NCBI GenBank assembly: GCA_015179025.1
Contig: WHUX01000005.1
Span: 434,001 to 498,000, forward strand
Length of the DNA stretch: 64,000 nt
DNA from: Terfezia claveryi
Lineage: Eukaryota; Ascomycota; Pezizomycetes; Pezizales; Pezizaceae
Direction: 5' to 3'
In this document: one piece after another, positions 1 to 11,640 of the stretch
Numbering within the stretch: the stretch's first letter is position 1
Layout of the letters: the number at the start of each line of letters is the position of its first letter
The notes under the pieces: model-generated
What the model saw: only the letters and a program-made list of their open reading frames with translations
The model's database searches: none
Told to the model about the DNA's origin: nothing
Translations under genes and position numbers: made by a program

Positions 1-211
1 ACCAACGATGCTTCCAAATATACTACCTAGGCTAGCCTGGCCCCTGATAATTATGCGCCATCCCATGCATAGCAGTACGTCGGAGACATGGCAGTGGTGT
101 TATAGTAGCCCCGATAAGAGATAGGTAGACAGGTAAATATGGTCCCGTGGCATCGGGTTTTTTTTGTTGGTTTTTAGTTAGCTTAGTTGCAGATCGCATA
201 GATAGATAGCT

Positions 212-376
212 GAGTCAGGCCTAGTGGCTATATAAACCCTTCACTGAGAAGGACATCATCATCGACATTGAGATCAAGAGAGACAGAGCATGAGTCAGGC
301 CTATGAGAGGTGGCTATAAAAACCCTTCAGCGGTAGAGACATCATCATCGACATTGAGATCAAGAGAGACAGAGCA
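212..376 (+). repeat. Imperfect tandem duplication of a TATA-containing module
   Basis: Two adjacent copies, 212-290 and 292-376, share the opening gagtcaggcct, a TATA-like core (ctatataaaccc in the first, ctataaaaaccc in the second) and a nearly identical downstream half from acatcatcatcgacattg to agacagagca. The first halves differ by short indels. The layout resembles a duplicated core promoter, or part of a terminal repeat of a mobile element, but no downstream gene could be tied to it. Confidence 0.7.
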
Positions 377-1789
377 ATAAGAGTCACACCGAGCACACAT
401 ATACCGAGCACCGTGAACGCAGACTGACGCCGACAAGTACCGGTAACCAAAGGAGCACTCTCTCTCGTTTGCTGAACACCACGAAGTGCCGGACTTTTCT
501 TTCCAACGGTGATTTTACTATACGGCGAACCAGAGACCACATTCCCAGCATACCTATGTGTTTTGGCCCCAGGTTGTCCTTCCTCGCCCAAAAGCAAAGC
601 AATTGGCTCAGTAGGAGTTCCAGTGGCTTCCACGCATGTCTTCTGCAAAGTCCTGACGGCCTTCAATTCTTGTGAGACAGCATGCTATGACTTGCAGAGG
701 CCTGCTCGGTTGAGTTACCCATCGATACAACGGACCTGTCGCGATATAGAAGATGAATATACCGGCCGGGTCGAAAGGGATTTATTGAAGAAGGCTTGCT
801 CGGACATGCAGAGGCCTTCTGTATTGCCACCACTTGGCTTGCCGTATTGGGTACCGAAATTGGCGAAGCCAGTGAACAAACCATGGAGTCCGCAATCACC
901 ATTACCCAAGGAGCTGGAAAGGTACCAGGCATGTCAGACGAAACAGAGGCCTTTCCCTGATTGACTTGTTCCAGACATCCAGAAAGCCAGGTCACAATGA
1001 AGCTCACATAACTCCAAGCAGACGCTCTTGGGTGACGAGCAATTATAGCAACGACCAGAAGCCAGCTGATGACACAGCTTACAGCTACTTCTTTCTTCTT
1101 CTGTGGGGGTTTTGAAACTTAACAGTGTCGACACATTGGTTCCTACAAGACTGGTCTGGGCACAACCTCAACCCGGGTATCCTACAGCTTATCAATGGCG
1201 TGATTTGAACAGAATGGATCTAGCACTATGTACCAAAGGTGAGGCAGCCTTACGGAGGACAATGCAGCTTCTAACTGAGAATGGGCAATCTTACGAGGAA
1301 TGGGAAGGCAAAACAGACCCCCAAGGTAAATATAAACTATATCATGAACGATATATTCACCGTGACCTCTATAAAGTGCAAAAGGCCTTAATAGGGAGGC
1401 ATGGCAGTGTCGACAATGGAGGTTTGGCAGTGCTCAAATCGGAGGCACGACAATGCTTCTGCCTGTTCAAACCGAACTTGCTGGATCGCCTGGATAATCC
1501 TGTGACAGAGGTCAGTTATGCGTGCTCAATTTGGGCCAGGGCAATTCTCTCACCTAAATCAACTGAACTTGCTCGGTCGCTTACCGAATGTTGTGAGATT
1601 GGTCTGCTATGCGTGCACTTATTGGAAGCCTCGTGGTTCATGGGTTTTCTTGACTTGTGTTTTGGATGAAATTCCCAATGCCGTATGGATTGAGATGTGT
1701 GCCAGCGGAAGCTGCCTCATAGGCTATTGGTACCTCCCAATGCTACTCACATACCATACTAACTAACTAATACTTCTTGCCTCCATCGG

Positions 1790-2270
1790 ACGACTCCTGA
1801 CATCCCACTACCTTCCATCTCTTACTCCTACAGCTAACCCTCTCAACATATCAAACTCTCCGCAAACTCAATAATCAAACCACAATAATTTACTAATCAT
1901 CCTCAACTTAACTCTCTATAAATAACCCTTAAAAATACGGAAATCCTTCTTCATCACATCTTCTGATAAAATCATCTCTACTCTCGACATCATCCTCATC
2001 CTCCCATTCTTCCACTCCTCTAATCTCATCCGAACCACCCACTCCCTATCTCTCCTTACTACCATTTTCTCCTTCAGAATCCCCTTTATTCTCAAGAACT
2101 TCAACAACTCCAGTACCATCGCACTCTGCTTCTTCATCTATCCCTCCAATATCAATAGCAATACCATCACTTACGACTCATCCTCCACCTATCCCTTAAC
2201 AATACCCTTCTCTTCCTACTCATTGCCCTACTACCAACACACCGCTTCCTCTTCAAACATCAGCAAAGAA
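1790..2270 (-). other. G-poor tract with a broken acidic reading frame on the minus strand
   Basis: Over about 480 bases the + strand is built almost wholly of C, T and A. Read on the minus strand, one frame gives an acidic stretch (for example ECDGTGVVEVLENKGDSEGE, then after one in-frame stop EEWEDEDDVESRDDF) ending with a stop near 1929. This may be the decayed acidic tail of a transposon or host protein, or simply strand-biased low-complexity DNA. I do not recognise the protein. Confidence 0.35.
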
Positions 2271-2484
2271 TTTCTGGCGTCAGGAGGCACTCTACTTTTC
2301 CCCTGCCCCCGTGGCGTCGAGGGCGTCCTGTACGTACCTGTCTGACCTTTTGCCTCCGGACGTCAAGATGCCAAGGGCAAGGGTGTATAAGTACAGCTTA
2401 AGCAAACCATCGCCCTCGCTTCTATCAATTACACAGTCGATACAGTAGTTTGCAAACGTTGAGTTATCTATTTACGGATACAAG

Positions 2485-3440
2485 TTAAATAGTCACTGGT
2501 GGATCGGCAGGATTTACAACGATTGGTAACGGGAAGACCGCGGCAAAGAAGAGGAAGAGAGACCGGCAGAAGGCCAACAGGGCCGCGGACCACCAAGTCC
2601 GAGGAGAATAGCAAGTCCGACGAGAACAGCAAGGCCGATAAGAATAGCAAGTCCAATAAGGAGAGTCAGTCACCACATGAGAGGCCAAGAAATTCCAAGT
2701 GGAAGGATTCGTATTCGAAGATAAATATTCGAGAGGCAGAGAAGAGGTTAGGTGTTCGACTCGATGAAGGTTAAGGTAGTAGCTGTTTATTGGGTTTTGG
2801 CAGAGCATAGACCTGAAGAGGTGAAGGCTACCAAGAACGGCTTCTGAGTAGATAGTGCGATAACTTGAATCGAGGGATATCCGACGGAAGCAACTGCCGA
2901 TTTCAAAGCGGCTAAAGTTAGTGACTTGGTCATCAGTCCGGTACTGGTAGATTTTAAGCACAAGACAGGACGAGGATCCGTATGGAGAGGGAGAAAGAGA
3001 TTTTTTTGATAGACAATGAGACAGGAGAGATGGAGAAATTTGTGGTAGTGGACCGGATTTCGGTGACGGAGGAAAAAGTTCGTGTTGATTGTCGAGGCAA
3101 AGAAATCAACTACTGGACATGTGTTGAAGCAGATCATGTTATCCCTAAATGATGCATGGGATAACAACAATGAAGGAGGTGAAGTATACGGTTTTATTAC
3201 AACGGGAGAGCATTGACAGATTGTTACCTATGATGGAAGCGAGTTTATGATGGAGATTTTCACTGCTTTGTTTCATACGATGGAAGAGACAAAAAGAGAT
3301 GGATGGATAATTGTTCGGTTGTGGTGGATTGCTTGTATTTCGCATTGGCTACTGGAGAGATTGTGTCGAAGGACGTGGTTGTTTAAGGATAGGTGGTTGT
3401 ACTTTAGGTACGTTTTGTTGAAAAGTCAGGTTTTATTTTT
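2485..3440 (+). pseudogene. Coding-like fragments of an unidentified protein
   Basis: Several short + strand frames read like real protein but do not join simply. They are a Lys/Ser/Asn-rich piece at about 2499-2774 with a hexad repeat, a piece around 2900-3000 (AKVSDLVISPVLVDFKHKTG), one at about 2980-3150 (FVVVDRISVTEEKVRVD) and one at about 3220-3390 (SVVVDCLYFALATGEIVS). GT..AG boundaries that would connect some of them exist (for example a donor near 2769 and an acceptor near 2803), yet I could not build a frame that stays open throughout. It is either an intron-rich gene whose structure I failed to solve or a decayed copy of one. No family was recognised, so no function is assigned. Confidence 0.35.
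2607..2660 (+). repeat. 18-bp tandem repeat, three copies
   Basis: Three consecutive imperfect 18-base units beginning aatagcaagtccgacgag encode NSKSDE, NSKADK and NSKSNK in the + frame of the unidentified coding-like region. The unit length is a multiple of three, so copy changes would keep the frame. Confidence 0.75.
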
Positions 3441-3921
3441 ATGAATAGGAGGTTTAATATTGTAAGAATGGTATGTATTTATTTTGTTATATTATTAGGC
3501 AACAACCATATTATGTGTATCCCGAATTTCCGCACTCGGGAACCAGGGAGCGTTCACCAAGAACCTCATGAAATCACAACACTGGTCATCCGTTAGGGGA
3601 GAGTAGTGTGATGCCTGAACCATAGGGCGTCGAGAGATACGAACTTCAGGATAAACTGCGTGAATTTGATGCTATGGCACACGTCCATGGAGTTTGTATG
3701 GAAAATTAAGAGGTGAAATGTTCGCATGAGAAGGGTTCACGATGCTTTTTACAGCAAGAGGAATGCTAGGGAGGTGGTCATTGTCGTATAGAAAACTAAC
3801 GAGTCTCCATCGTTTATAAATCCAGGAATAATACAACCTACATAATTCCAAAATAGGAAGTATGGCACCGACTCCCAAGCATGTATAAGTCTATAAATGC
3901 AGTTTGACCCAAGCCCAGAAT
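3441..3921. other. Intergenic, 3' flank of the ECM3-like gene
   Basis: No gene or clear repeat is seen. The sequence lies downstream of the minus-strand carrier gene and probably holds its 3' untranslated region. Confidence 0.5.
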
Positions 3922-6123
3922 TCAAAGGATATATAAAAGAGAATATGAGACGACAGCAGTAAGAGATACCAACACTAAAGTGAAGGTTAGTTCGTCCCAG
4001 GTAACGGCCCCACTGCATGCCACCAATGAACGGAAGGGGTCGTAGAACCTACTGAGAGCATACTGTGCGAGAAGAAGCCTATACGGACGTCAGCACCGTA
4101 TCACGCATCGCAATGGGATCACGAGCAACTCACGCAGATAAAGCGGACATCTCCACGGAATGCTTATCCAGGGGAGCGAATATGGTCGTTAGATAAATCA
4201 GGGCAGTTGCTGATGGTGCTATGTAACAGAATTACAAAATTAGCTTTTGGAATCAATAACTGGCAATTTTATACATACTACCACTCGTCATGATCATGAC
4301 GAACTGAAGGATCTTATCATCAGCTGGTATCAGAGAGGTGTGCTTGGCCAGTTGTGTTGTCCACACCACTCCAATGATGGGACCTTTGCGTTGTTAGCTT
4401 AAGGATCTCTATCGTTGCAGCAAGGTGAGAACTATACCAATGACAAGCTTAAATATAGCCATTACGATAATAGACTTCCAAAATCCTTTGGGCAGGCTTT
4501 TGATGGACATTCTGGAGAATGCTGCACCAAGCAGAATTAGCCCCAGAACGGGAACAGAAGGGCCAGCAAATCTAGAAATTTCCATGATGAAATCCAAGGG
4601 AGGCTTCTGGTCTGGTGCATCTTCCACAGAGAACGAGCCTGTGTGGATAAACAGAGCTTTCAAAGGCTGTACATTGGCGATGATAATTGAAGCTATAAGA
4701 GATATTGATGGGGGGTTAAGAAGAGGCTTAAATGCTAACCAAACCCGTCGACCAGGCGATACTTTCTCCCTCACAGTGAGGTCGGGATTGTTGTTACATC
4801 TTTGAGTAACATCAACGGCAGCGGTCTTAGAAAACGGAGTGGGGGCATGATCAACCTCTTCGATGGCAATATCATCAGAGTTGCTGGACTGTTGAGAAAA
4901 GTCTTGGGGCTCCGCTTGGGAGTAACCTATTGGCTGCTGTGTGACTACGGAAGAGACATGGCGGGGGGGTTGTGCCAACCAGACTAGAAGAGACACGTCG
5001 GCGCATTGCCTCTAAAGGAGAAGCTTAATGTGGGGCTTGGAAATCACCATCAGTACCCTTGGCGGGAACCTCCCTTATTGCCTTAAGCTTGTGCCCAGAG
5101 GATTTCTCCAAGTCTGCCCTGGGTCGATGATCAAAGTCCCGTTTAATCAACTGGAGGCCACCCAGATTAAATCTACAAAGATCAGATTAAAAAGGATATA
5201 TATGCAAATAACAGGAATGATGCGGGGTCTTACAACACGATAGTCTGAACAACCATGAAAATTGAACTGTATGCGGTCCCAAGATCCATCTTATCCAGGA
5301 GTTAGCAAATCAAGGACTAAAGTGCTAAGCTTGAGGGTATGAATTCATTACATCTTGGGGGCTGAATGGCTGCGACTTCGTGAGAGTGCTGATATATCCA
5401 ATTACCTTTAGAGAGACTTAGCTGCATCGCAGGCAGGAAATGTATGCGAGGGGCGCTTTTACAAGATCACCCCAATTCCCAAAGAGACCTGAAGCAAGTT
5501 TAGAAACTACCATTTATTACATAACAGAGTGCTCTTACCTGCAGCAACTATTCCACCCTTCCAGGTTGCTGGTATGGGCGTGAACCACCTAACGATTAAA
5601 CCAAATATGAGGCCCATCACTTCTTTTGGTCAGTTCGGTCCCATTGGCGAGTCAAGGGCCAAGGGAGTTGCATACCCATATACACCACACCGGACAAAAC
5701 AATTGAAAGCACCGCCATCATTTTGTTCGGGTCGAATGATGGAACTACCTGGGAATGCATCAGCTGAGGTTCAATCCATAAACGTCATATACTGGGTCTA
5801 CCGTGGAGAAAATCATGAGCGGGAACAACATGCTCATAATTAGGGTTGCATTAGCTCTACAGGCCTCCGGACTCAATACACCTATACGATCTGGTCAATA
5901 TACTAAATCCGAAAACTGATATTGGTAGGTTGTCTAGATGACACACCCATTCGGGCAAAGAGGCCTCCCCCAAGGGCTATAACTGCCATCTTTATTATTG
6001 GTTTCACGGATGTGAAGATCACTGTTTACATTAGCTTACGCGACACACTTCAACCGTTCCGGGAATTCCCCCAATATATCTACCTTCACCAACCAGACTA
6101 CCTGTGACGTTCGAATTCGCCAT
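3922..6123 (-). CDS. ECM3: ECM3-like auxin efflux carrier family membrane protein
   Basis: This is a polytopic membrane transporter of the auxin-efflux-carrier superfamily, related to yeast ECM3. I spliced 14 exons: 6102-6123, 5947-6021, 5802-5881, 5676-5748, 5539-5622, 5463-5488, 5352-5405, 5234-5289, 5048-5172, 4438-4944, 4282-4383, 4134-4218, 4053-4078 and 3922-3974. Together they give 455 residues. The N-terminal half contains family-like pieces such as TSVKPIIKM, VRWFTPIPATWKGGI, GNWGDL and FNLGGLQLIKRDF. A hydrophilic middle loop follows, then a C-terminal membrane half with VPVLGLILLGAAFSRM, PIIGVVW and PSATALIYLT. The substrate is unknown; yeast ECM3 is linked to the cell wall and ER, which is family knowledge only. 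The donor of exon 9 is ambiguous (5048, or a few bases upstream in the gene). Introns 1 and 9 each contain a 12-base transposon-end motif. Confidence 0.85.
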
Positions 6124-7617
6124 GGCTTGAGCTCAGGTGACTGAGGGTTGTTCGTCCAAAGCCACTTGTGCAATTAGTTCTTGAGTCGATGGCGAATGAT
6201 ATCCTATGACGTTGAATATCATGGTAAACTAGGGCTCTCTCCGCCGGTTCAGACTAAACTAGCAACCGCCAACTGAAACCTCATAACCTCGGTGGGTATC
6301 CCGTCGCGAGTTACCGGAGCCCTACAAAACGCCTTCGCATCAGGATCTAATATACACTCTCACTAAGTAACTTTTAATACGGAGGCGATCTGTTTCGGCC
6401 TCATGGACGTAAACAGCTGGCACATATCACTAGCAACCTAAATAAATCGGCCTGGGCACAGCCAACCGGCACAGTTTAAACGTCCACCATCACTGTCACA
6501 ATGTAACCAACTATATCTTTCCTTGCCTACATACCGCTGCATAAGAAGCAGTCTAACAGGCTACTTGCAGCGACAGCTTGTATTTTGACGCCTAGGCGCC
6601 TCCGATCGCCGCAACAATTTTGCGCATGTGCATGCGCCAGCGGGAATATTCCATAGCATCGAGGAAATGAAAGCATTTAATCACTTATATGCGAGAGGAA
6701 GGGTTCAAGTTTGATTTTATGCATCAAAGGTAATCAGTGGTTATAACAAATCAATACGTTGCCAGAAATGCAATTTACACTTATACCCTTCTGATATGTC
6801 TATTCACAAAACAGCAAATACGTCAAGAGCTTGTCTAGTTACTGCTGTCTTATTCTTGATTACTCCTTTTTTTCATGGCCTTTTATTATTGAATATCAGA
6901 TACCATTTTCTCTTGGTGGAATGAGGCACAATGAATGGAGAGAATGTGATAACTTCTTGTCCTCCCTCACACCTACTGCTTGAAACTCATAGTCTTTCCT
7001 CCATTTTGTCAATTGGTCGGAGGCAACAGAAAGACTTCTTGCCGTCTTGCCCGGTCAGTTAGTGCTGTTGTCCATCGTTGATACGTACCCCTTACTTCTA
7101 TGGGCGAGTGCCTTACTTTGATCACACCCACCTCCGAGCCTTTGCAGATAATATATGCACCTGATGATTGAGAATTCATTGATCGTCATGTATCCCTTCG
7201 CTCCGATGGAGATATTCAATATTTCATGCTTCACAAGTTTCCCTTTTGGTCATTGGTATGCTTCATCCATCTCACCATTGTTGCGAGAATATTTAGATTA
7301 CTGTCTTGACAACCGATATATTGTAATGATAAGAGTTTGGAAATAAGAGAGGCTAATATTCTCGCCCAGATTCTTTTTTTTTCTTGCCCACAGTCCTCAC
7401 TTTGCTCCCAATTTCGTTCCTTTATTCTGCAAGACTGTGGTGTCACTCTTTCCACCGCCGTTGCCGACGCTCTTTCATTCTCTGGTAACGGCTTTACATC
7501 CATCCTTACTACCATTCTTTTGAGGACCTACAGCCCTCTTTGCATACACCATCACTTGATCATTGGCTGCGCATTTACGCCCTGCACCTCCAGTAGCAGC
7601 TAGCTGGTTCTTGTTAA
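6124..7617. other. Divergent intergenic region between ECM3-like and TEA-factor genes
   Basis: About 1.5 kb separates the two start codons, which point away from each other, so both promoters lie here. A GC-rich partly palindromic patch (tgcgcatgtgcatgcgcc, near 6622) and T-rich stretches are seen. No further gene is supported. Confidence 0.55.
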
Positions 7618-9997
7618 ATGGATTCTGGTTACAGTCATACAGACCCTCACTTTGAACTTTCAGCTTTGAGTGCCACTGAGGACTTGAGCAATTTCTTACC
7701 CATCCCCCGCCCTTTAACGGTAGCCTCCATCCGTCTCAGAAAAGTATTGGGAGAGTCAGACGCAAATATCCAACAGATCACGCCAGAAGGTACACCATCA
7801 CCTACAACTCTGAAAAAGAAATCAGTAAAACTGGAGTCCGGTAAAGGCCTCAGATCTATCAAACCGGTCGCACTGCCACGAGGCAAGAAAGCCCTGGCGG
7901 TCGAACCAGACTTGGTCCCCTATCATCAATATCGTGCCCGACAAAGGCGTGATGCTAGTGCTGATGGGGACTCAGTATGGCCCGAAGAGCTCGAAGGTGT
8001 CTTCATGGAGGGTATGTGGACATCCGTAGTTTCCCACATTATCATTTGCACTGACATCATATCTCTTTATCTAGCTATCCAGAAAATCCCGCCGATTGGT
8101 AGGAAGAAGCTCAACATGGAAGGGAAACCTCACGGCCGCAACGAGCTCATTGCAGATTACATCTACAAGGTCACTGGGAAAAGAAGAACCCGCAAGCAGG
8201 TTTCCAGCCATATACAGGTGCTAAAGAATTTGCTACGGAATAATCCGGAGTGTATGTATGTTATCTCAAATGATTATTTGATATTTATAGCTAATATCCA
8301 TTACAGTCATGAAACACGTGACTATCGAGCCACTATGGGACTGTGACAACTCCTGGGGAATGTCAAGCCCAGCGAGAAATATTTCTGGAATGTCAACACC
8401 TGATAGTTCGAAGCGCTCAAGCAACGCATCAGAACATCAGTTTAAAAGCGAATATATGAAGGGAGACTATCGTTCCACCACACCATCATGGCTCTATTCT
8501 CAGGATTCGCTGAGCGCAACGTGCAATGTTAGACCCACGCAGTTTATAATGTGGGTTGGTGCATCTGATTATGTGGGGGGTGGCCATGATTGCATCCATA
8601 CATACAGCCAATTATCGTTTGATATGCCTATTCTCCCAAAGATGGTATTGGATGGAATTCAAGAGTGGGAAGCCCGCTTTCCGTGTTTAATGAATACGCT
8701 AAGGACAGGGAAGGAAGTTACTGTCATTTCTATTGAGTCATCAATATCGGTCATGTCACTTTCGGCTCTCGATGCCCTCACCCTTGGGACAAACCTTGAA
8801 GTGAATTATACTGACAGTGTAATCAACCCACAGTGGGAGTGTACTACCAGGATTTACGCTACAGGCAAGAAAGTTTGGGAGATGGCCCAAGCTGTGCAGC
8901 CTTCACCGCAGTATGATGGCACAACCAAGCTTGCACTTCCATTTGCCTCTGATTTTTGGGCCGCACTTTACACCAGCTTCTCCCAATCGGGGCCATCTCC
9001 CTCTTCTCCTGTCTGCCAATATTTGATGGCTAGGAGCAAGGGCAATGAGATCAGTGCTGACATCTCTAGCCTCACTGTTGTTCAAGAGATAGCTAATCTT
9101 CCCCCCCGAGTAAATGGTAGCCGCCAGCTGACGGCAGTGCTTCTCTGGGAATTTATGCAAGCCGGGAGGGGGGAACCTGGAATTACGAAGTGGCGCGAGA
9201 TCATTACCCCACCATCATCCTTGACTCTTAACTACGCCAACAACGCAATGAACCAGATGTTAAACATACACCAACAACAGAGTGGGCACCAGCATTACTC
9301 TTACCCCTCTCTATCATTATCATCATTATCCCCCTCGAACTCCAATCCGTGTGCCGCTCAGGTGATGTCCCTTCCATCGCCGCTTGTAACGCCGACGGAC
9401 GGGGTTAGAGGAGTTACCGGTGTGCATGCTGGGTCAGCTGACAAATTACTCCAATGGGCAAACATTCCTCTGAATTCTCAATTTGCATTTGACTCACAGC
9501 TTGGGATAGATACGTCAATGGGTCCATATCACGGGATAATGAGTTCGTCTGTTGGTACTGCTCGCGGCTTAACCATGACATTGAATGCCCTTCAGGGCGC
9601 TTCATCCCACTTGACGAGCCAGGAGGCCCTTTCTCCGAGAACCTATTTTGCGGAAGTATGCACACCCACATCCTCATTGTCCTCGTTGTCCTTAGAGTCA
9701 TCCCCGCCATCCACTATGTCCTCATCGCCAAGCCCTATATCGGCGTCTTCTGCCACTACTGTCGATGGTGCACACAGCCAAAACTATACCTATGACAGTC
9801 AACCCCGCCCACAGAACCAACACACCCAACACACCCAAGATCAAGATGCAGATGGGCTATCGATCTCCATGCCCTACGTGTGTGAGGAACAAGTGGACGA
9901 TGGGACGGGTGGCTGCGGGGTAGATTTTTATGGCGTGGCTACGATGGGAAGAGGAGTGTGGACCGGAGGATTTATCGAGTCCATGGGCTTGACCTAA
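7618..9997 (+). CDS. abaA: TEA/ATTS-domain transcription factor (AbaA/TEC1 family)
   Basis: Exons 7618-8011, 8075-8251 and 8307-9997 give 753 residues. The TEA DNA-binding domain spans about residues 121-190. It starts at WPEELE, is split by both introns and ends in the recognition helix ([15 protein letters not shown]). Downstream, FIMWV near residue 271 and the HTYSQL stretch match the conserved middle part of AbaA-type proteins. The C-terminal third is Ser/Pro/Gln-rich and likely disordered. In Aspergillus AbaA drives late conidiophore development and in yeasts TEC1 drives filamentation; the role here is inferred from family only. Length is close to that of Aspergillus AbaA. The start is the first ATG in the open frame. 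The symbol denotes the family; orthology to abaA rather than another TEA gene is not proven. Confidence 0.88.
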
Positions 9998-10159
9998 GAT
10001 GGAGGTTGCAGAACGGCAAAGAGTTCTATAGATGAGATGGCAAATCGGATAGGCCGTATAAGCTACCAGGTAGGTAGAGACATGAATGAATGTGGGGGGG
10101 TGTAGCTGGTAATGTTTTTTCCCAATCACCAAAGTTGCATTTACATTACATTACATTAC

Positions 10160-10217
10160 ATATTTATTCTGTGTGTATCCATCTTTTCATATTTATTCTG
10201 TTTGTATCCATCTTTTC
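10160..10217 (+). repeat. 29-bp tandem duplication, two copies
   Basis: Two head-to-tail copies, 10160-10188 and 10189-10217, begin atatttattctg and end atccatcttttc, with one base difference between them. They follow a short run of TTACA repeats, about 160 bases after the TEA-factor stop codon, so probably in its 3' UTR. Confidence 0.85.
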
Positions 10218-11329
10218 ATATTTTACACATACATACCTCCTCTTGGCTTGTTAACGTTTTTCATTATTTGTTCTGTATGACCCTCTCTCCACTTCATTTC
10301 TTTTTCTTTGGAGCTAGTTTCTCCACGTATACATCTACGTTTCACATTTCATATCTCTAGGATCGGCGATTTCAGGAGTTGTATTATTTTTATCTCATAT
10401 CGTTTTTGTTTACATGTAGGACTGGGCTGCTTGGACAGGGTCCGGCTGGTGTGGAATATACTTGGGGCTGGGAGTCTGCGGGATCCGGGGCGAACCATAG
10501 TTGGAGGCGTTTTGAGGTCTTTTTTTACGCCGCGCAGTGGTGTTGGGAAGGCAAACGCAATGACACAGGGTGGCGGTATCAATGAGACAGGGAATATTAT
10601 AATGTGTGGATTATGGAAATAGGATGTAGATTTGGGAGTGTAGATACGGCAATATTAAATTAAAAATAGGATATTGTTAAATTAATTGATTGGTGAGTGT
10701 TGTGTCTCTTCAATTTTTTTTTTATTTTTTTATCTTTAAATTGCTCATGACGCTCAATTGTTCTTCAAGCTGAAGGGGATCGGAAATGATATAAGGTATG
10801 AGATTATGATACTACGATATTATGGGATTATGACAATTACGATACTTCACCGGCATCGAACGTTACTCACCTAGGTATAAACACGAATAACCCATCACCC
10901 CCTTAGATCTCGGTTTTCTATCTATCTATGTATATGCGCATAGGCAGAGCGGAGGCGAAAGCCCGGGGTTCAAAGTGCAAATGAAAGCTGGGATAGATTA
11001 TCTAGTGGTCTTGAAGCTTCGTTCTTCGGTATTGGGAACGAATTACAACGCAAGTTGTGGTATGAGGGGGGGAGAAGCCTTTGAACTCCGGTCCAGACGC
11101 CGCTCCCCCCCTGCTAGGAGAATCACGGGAATGTACGTATTGCGGGCCGAGTTGCGGGAGGGCAGTGCAGCCAGACCAACTTTCTTTCTTATCCCTGCAC
11201 ATATCCCGAACCCCCCCCCAAGTTTACACTGACATGACAAGACACCCCAGAATATCAGGCTAGACAAACCTATTCCATCATGAATGAATGAACCGTGCGC
11301 TCTTCCGCTCCCAATTCACCACAATGCAG

Positions 11330-11640
11330 AAAGAAACCTAAGAAAAGAAAAAAGGAAGAGAGAAAGAGGAAAAAAAGTAATAAAAAAAAGAAAAAGCGCC
11401 CCTTTACCCCCCCCCACCCCCTCCCCTCCCCAACAGCAACAACAAACAATCTAACAAATCTCAGATCCACCCCCCGCCCCGCCGCCGATTAAATTCCATT
11501 CGCAACAGCCTGATTCCAAATTCTTCTCCAGCCAGAGCTCGTTACACACAACATTCAGTAACATTGGTGTTTCACTTATTTGTTTTTTTTACCTTCTTTT
11601 CCCTTTGGGGCCCTCTTTTTTTTTTTTTTTTTTTTTCCCC
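11330..11640. repeat. Low-complexity purine, C-rich and poly-T tracts
   Basis: An A/G tract (about 11335-11395) passes into a C-rich tract (about 11400-11480), and after an ordinary stretch a run of roughly twenty T follows near 11615-11636. A second long T run lies near 12025-12060. These are slippage-prone simple sequences, not genes. Confidence 0.8.

Larger units (their letters stand above)
1..2480. other. Left-edge region without a confident gene
   Basis: No recognisable protein family was found on either strand. The longest open frame (about 1103-1669, +) would start at GTG, matches nothing I know and has no coherent flanking exons. The region holds a tandem TATA-like module (212-376), a pair of weakly similar stretches starting near 1474 and 1565, and a tract from about 1790 to 2270 with almost no G on the + strand. 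It looks like decayed repeat DNA, but I cannot name an element. Confidence 0.4.

Noticed and set aside
1103..1669. 188-codon + strand open frame
   Set aside because: It would begin at GTG, shows no family resemblance, and the sequence is repetitive towards its end. No promoter or partner exons were found.
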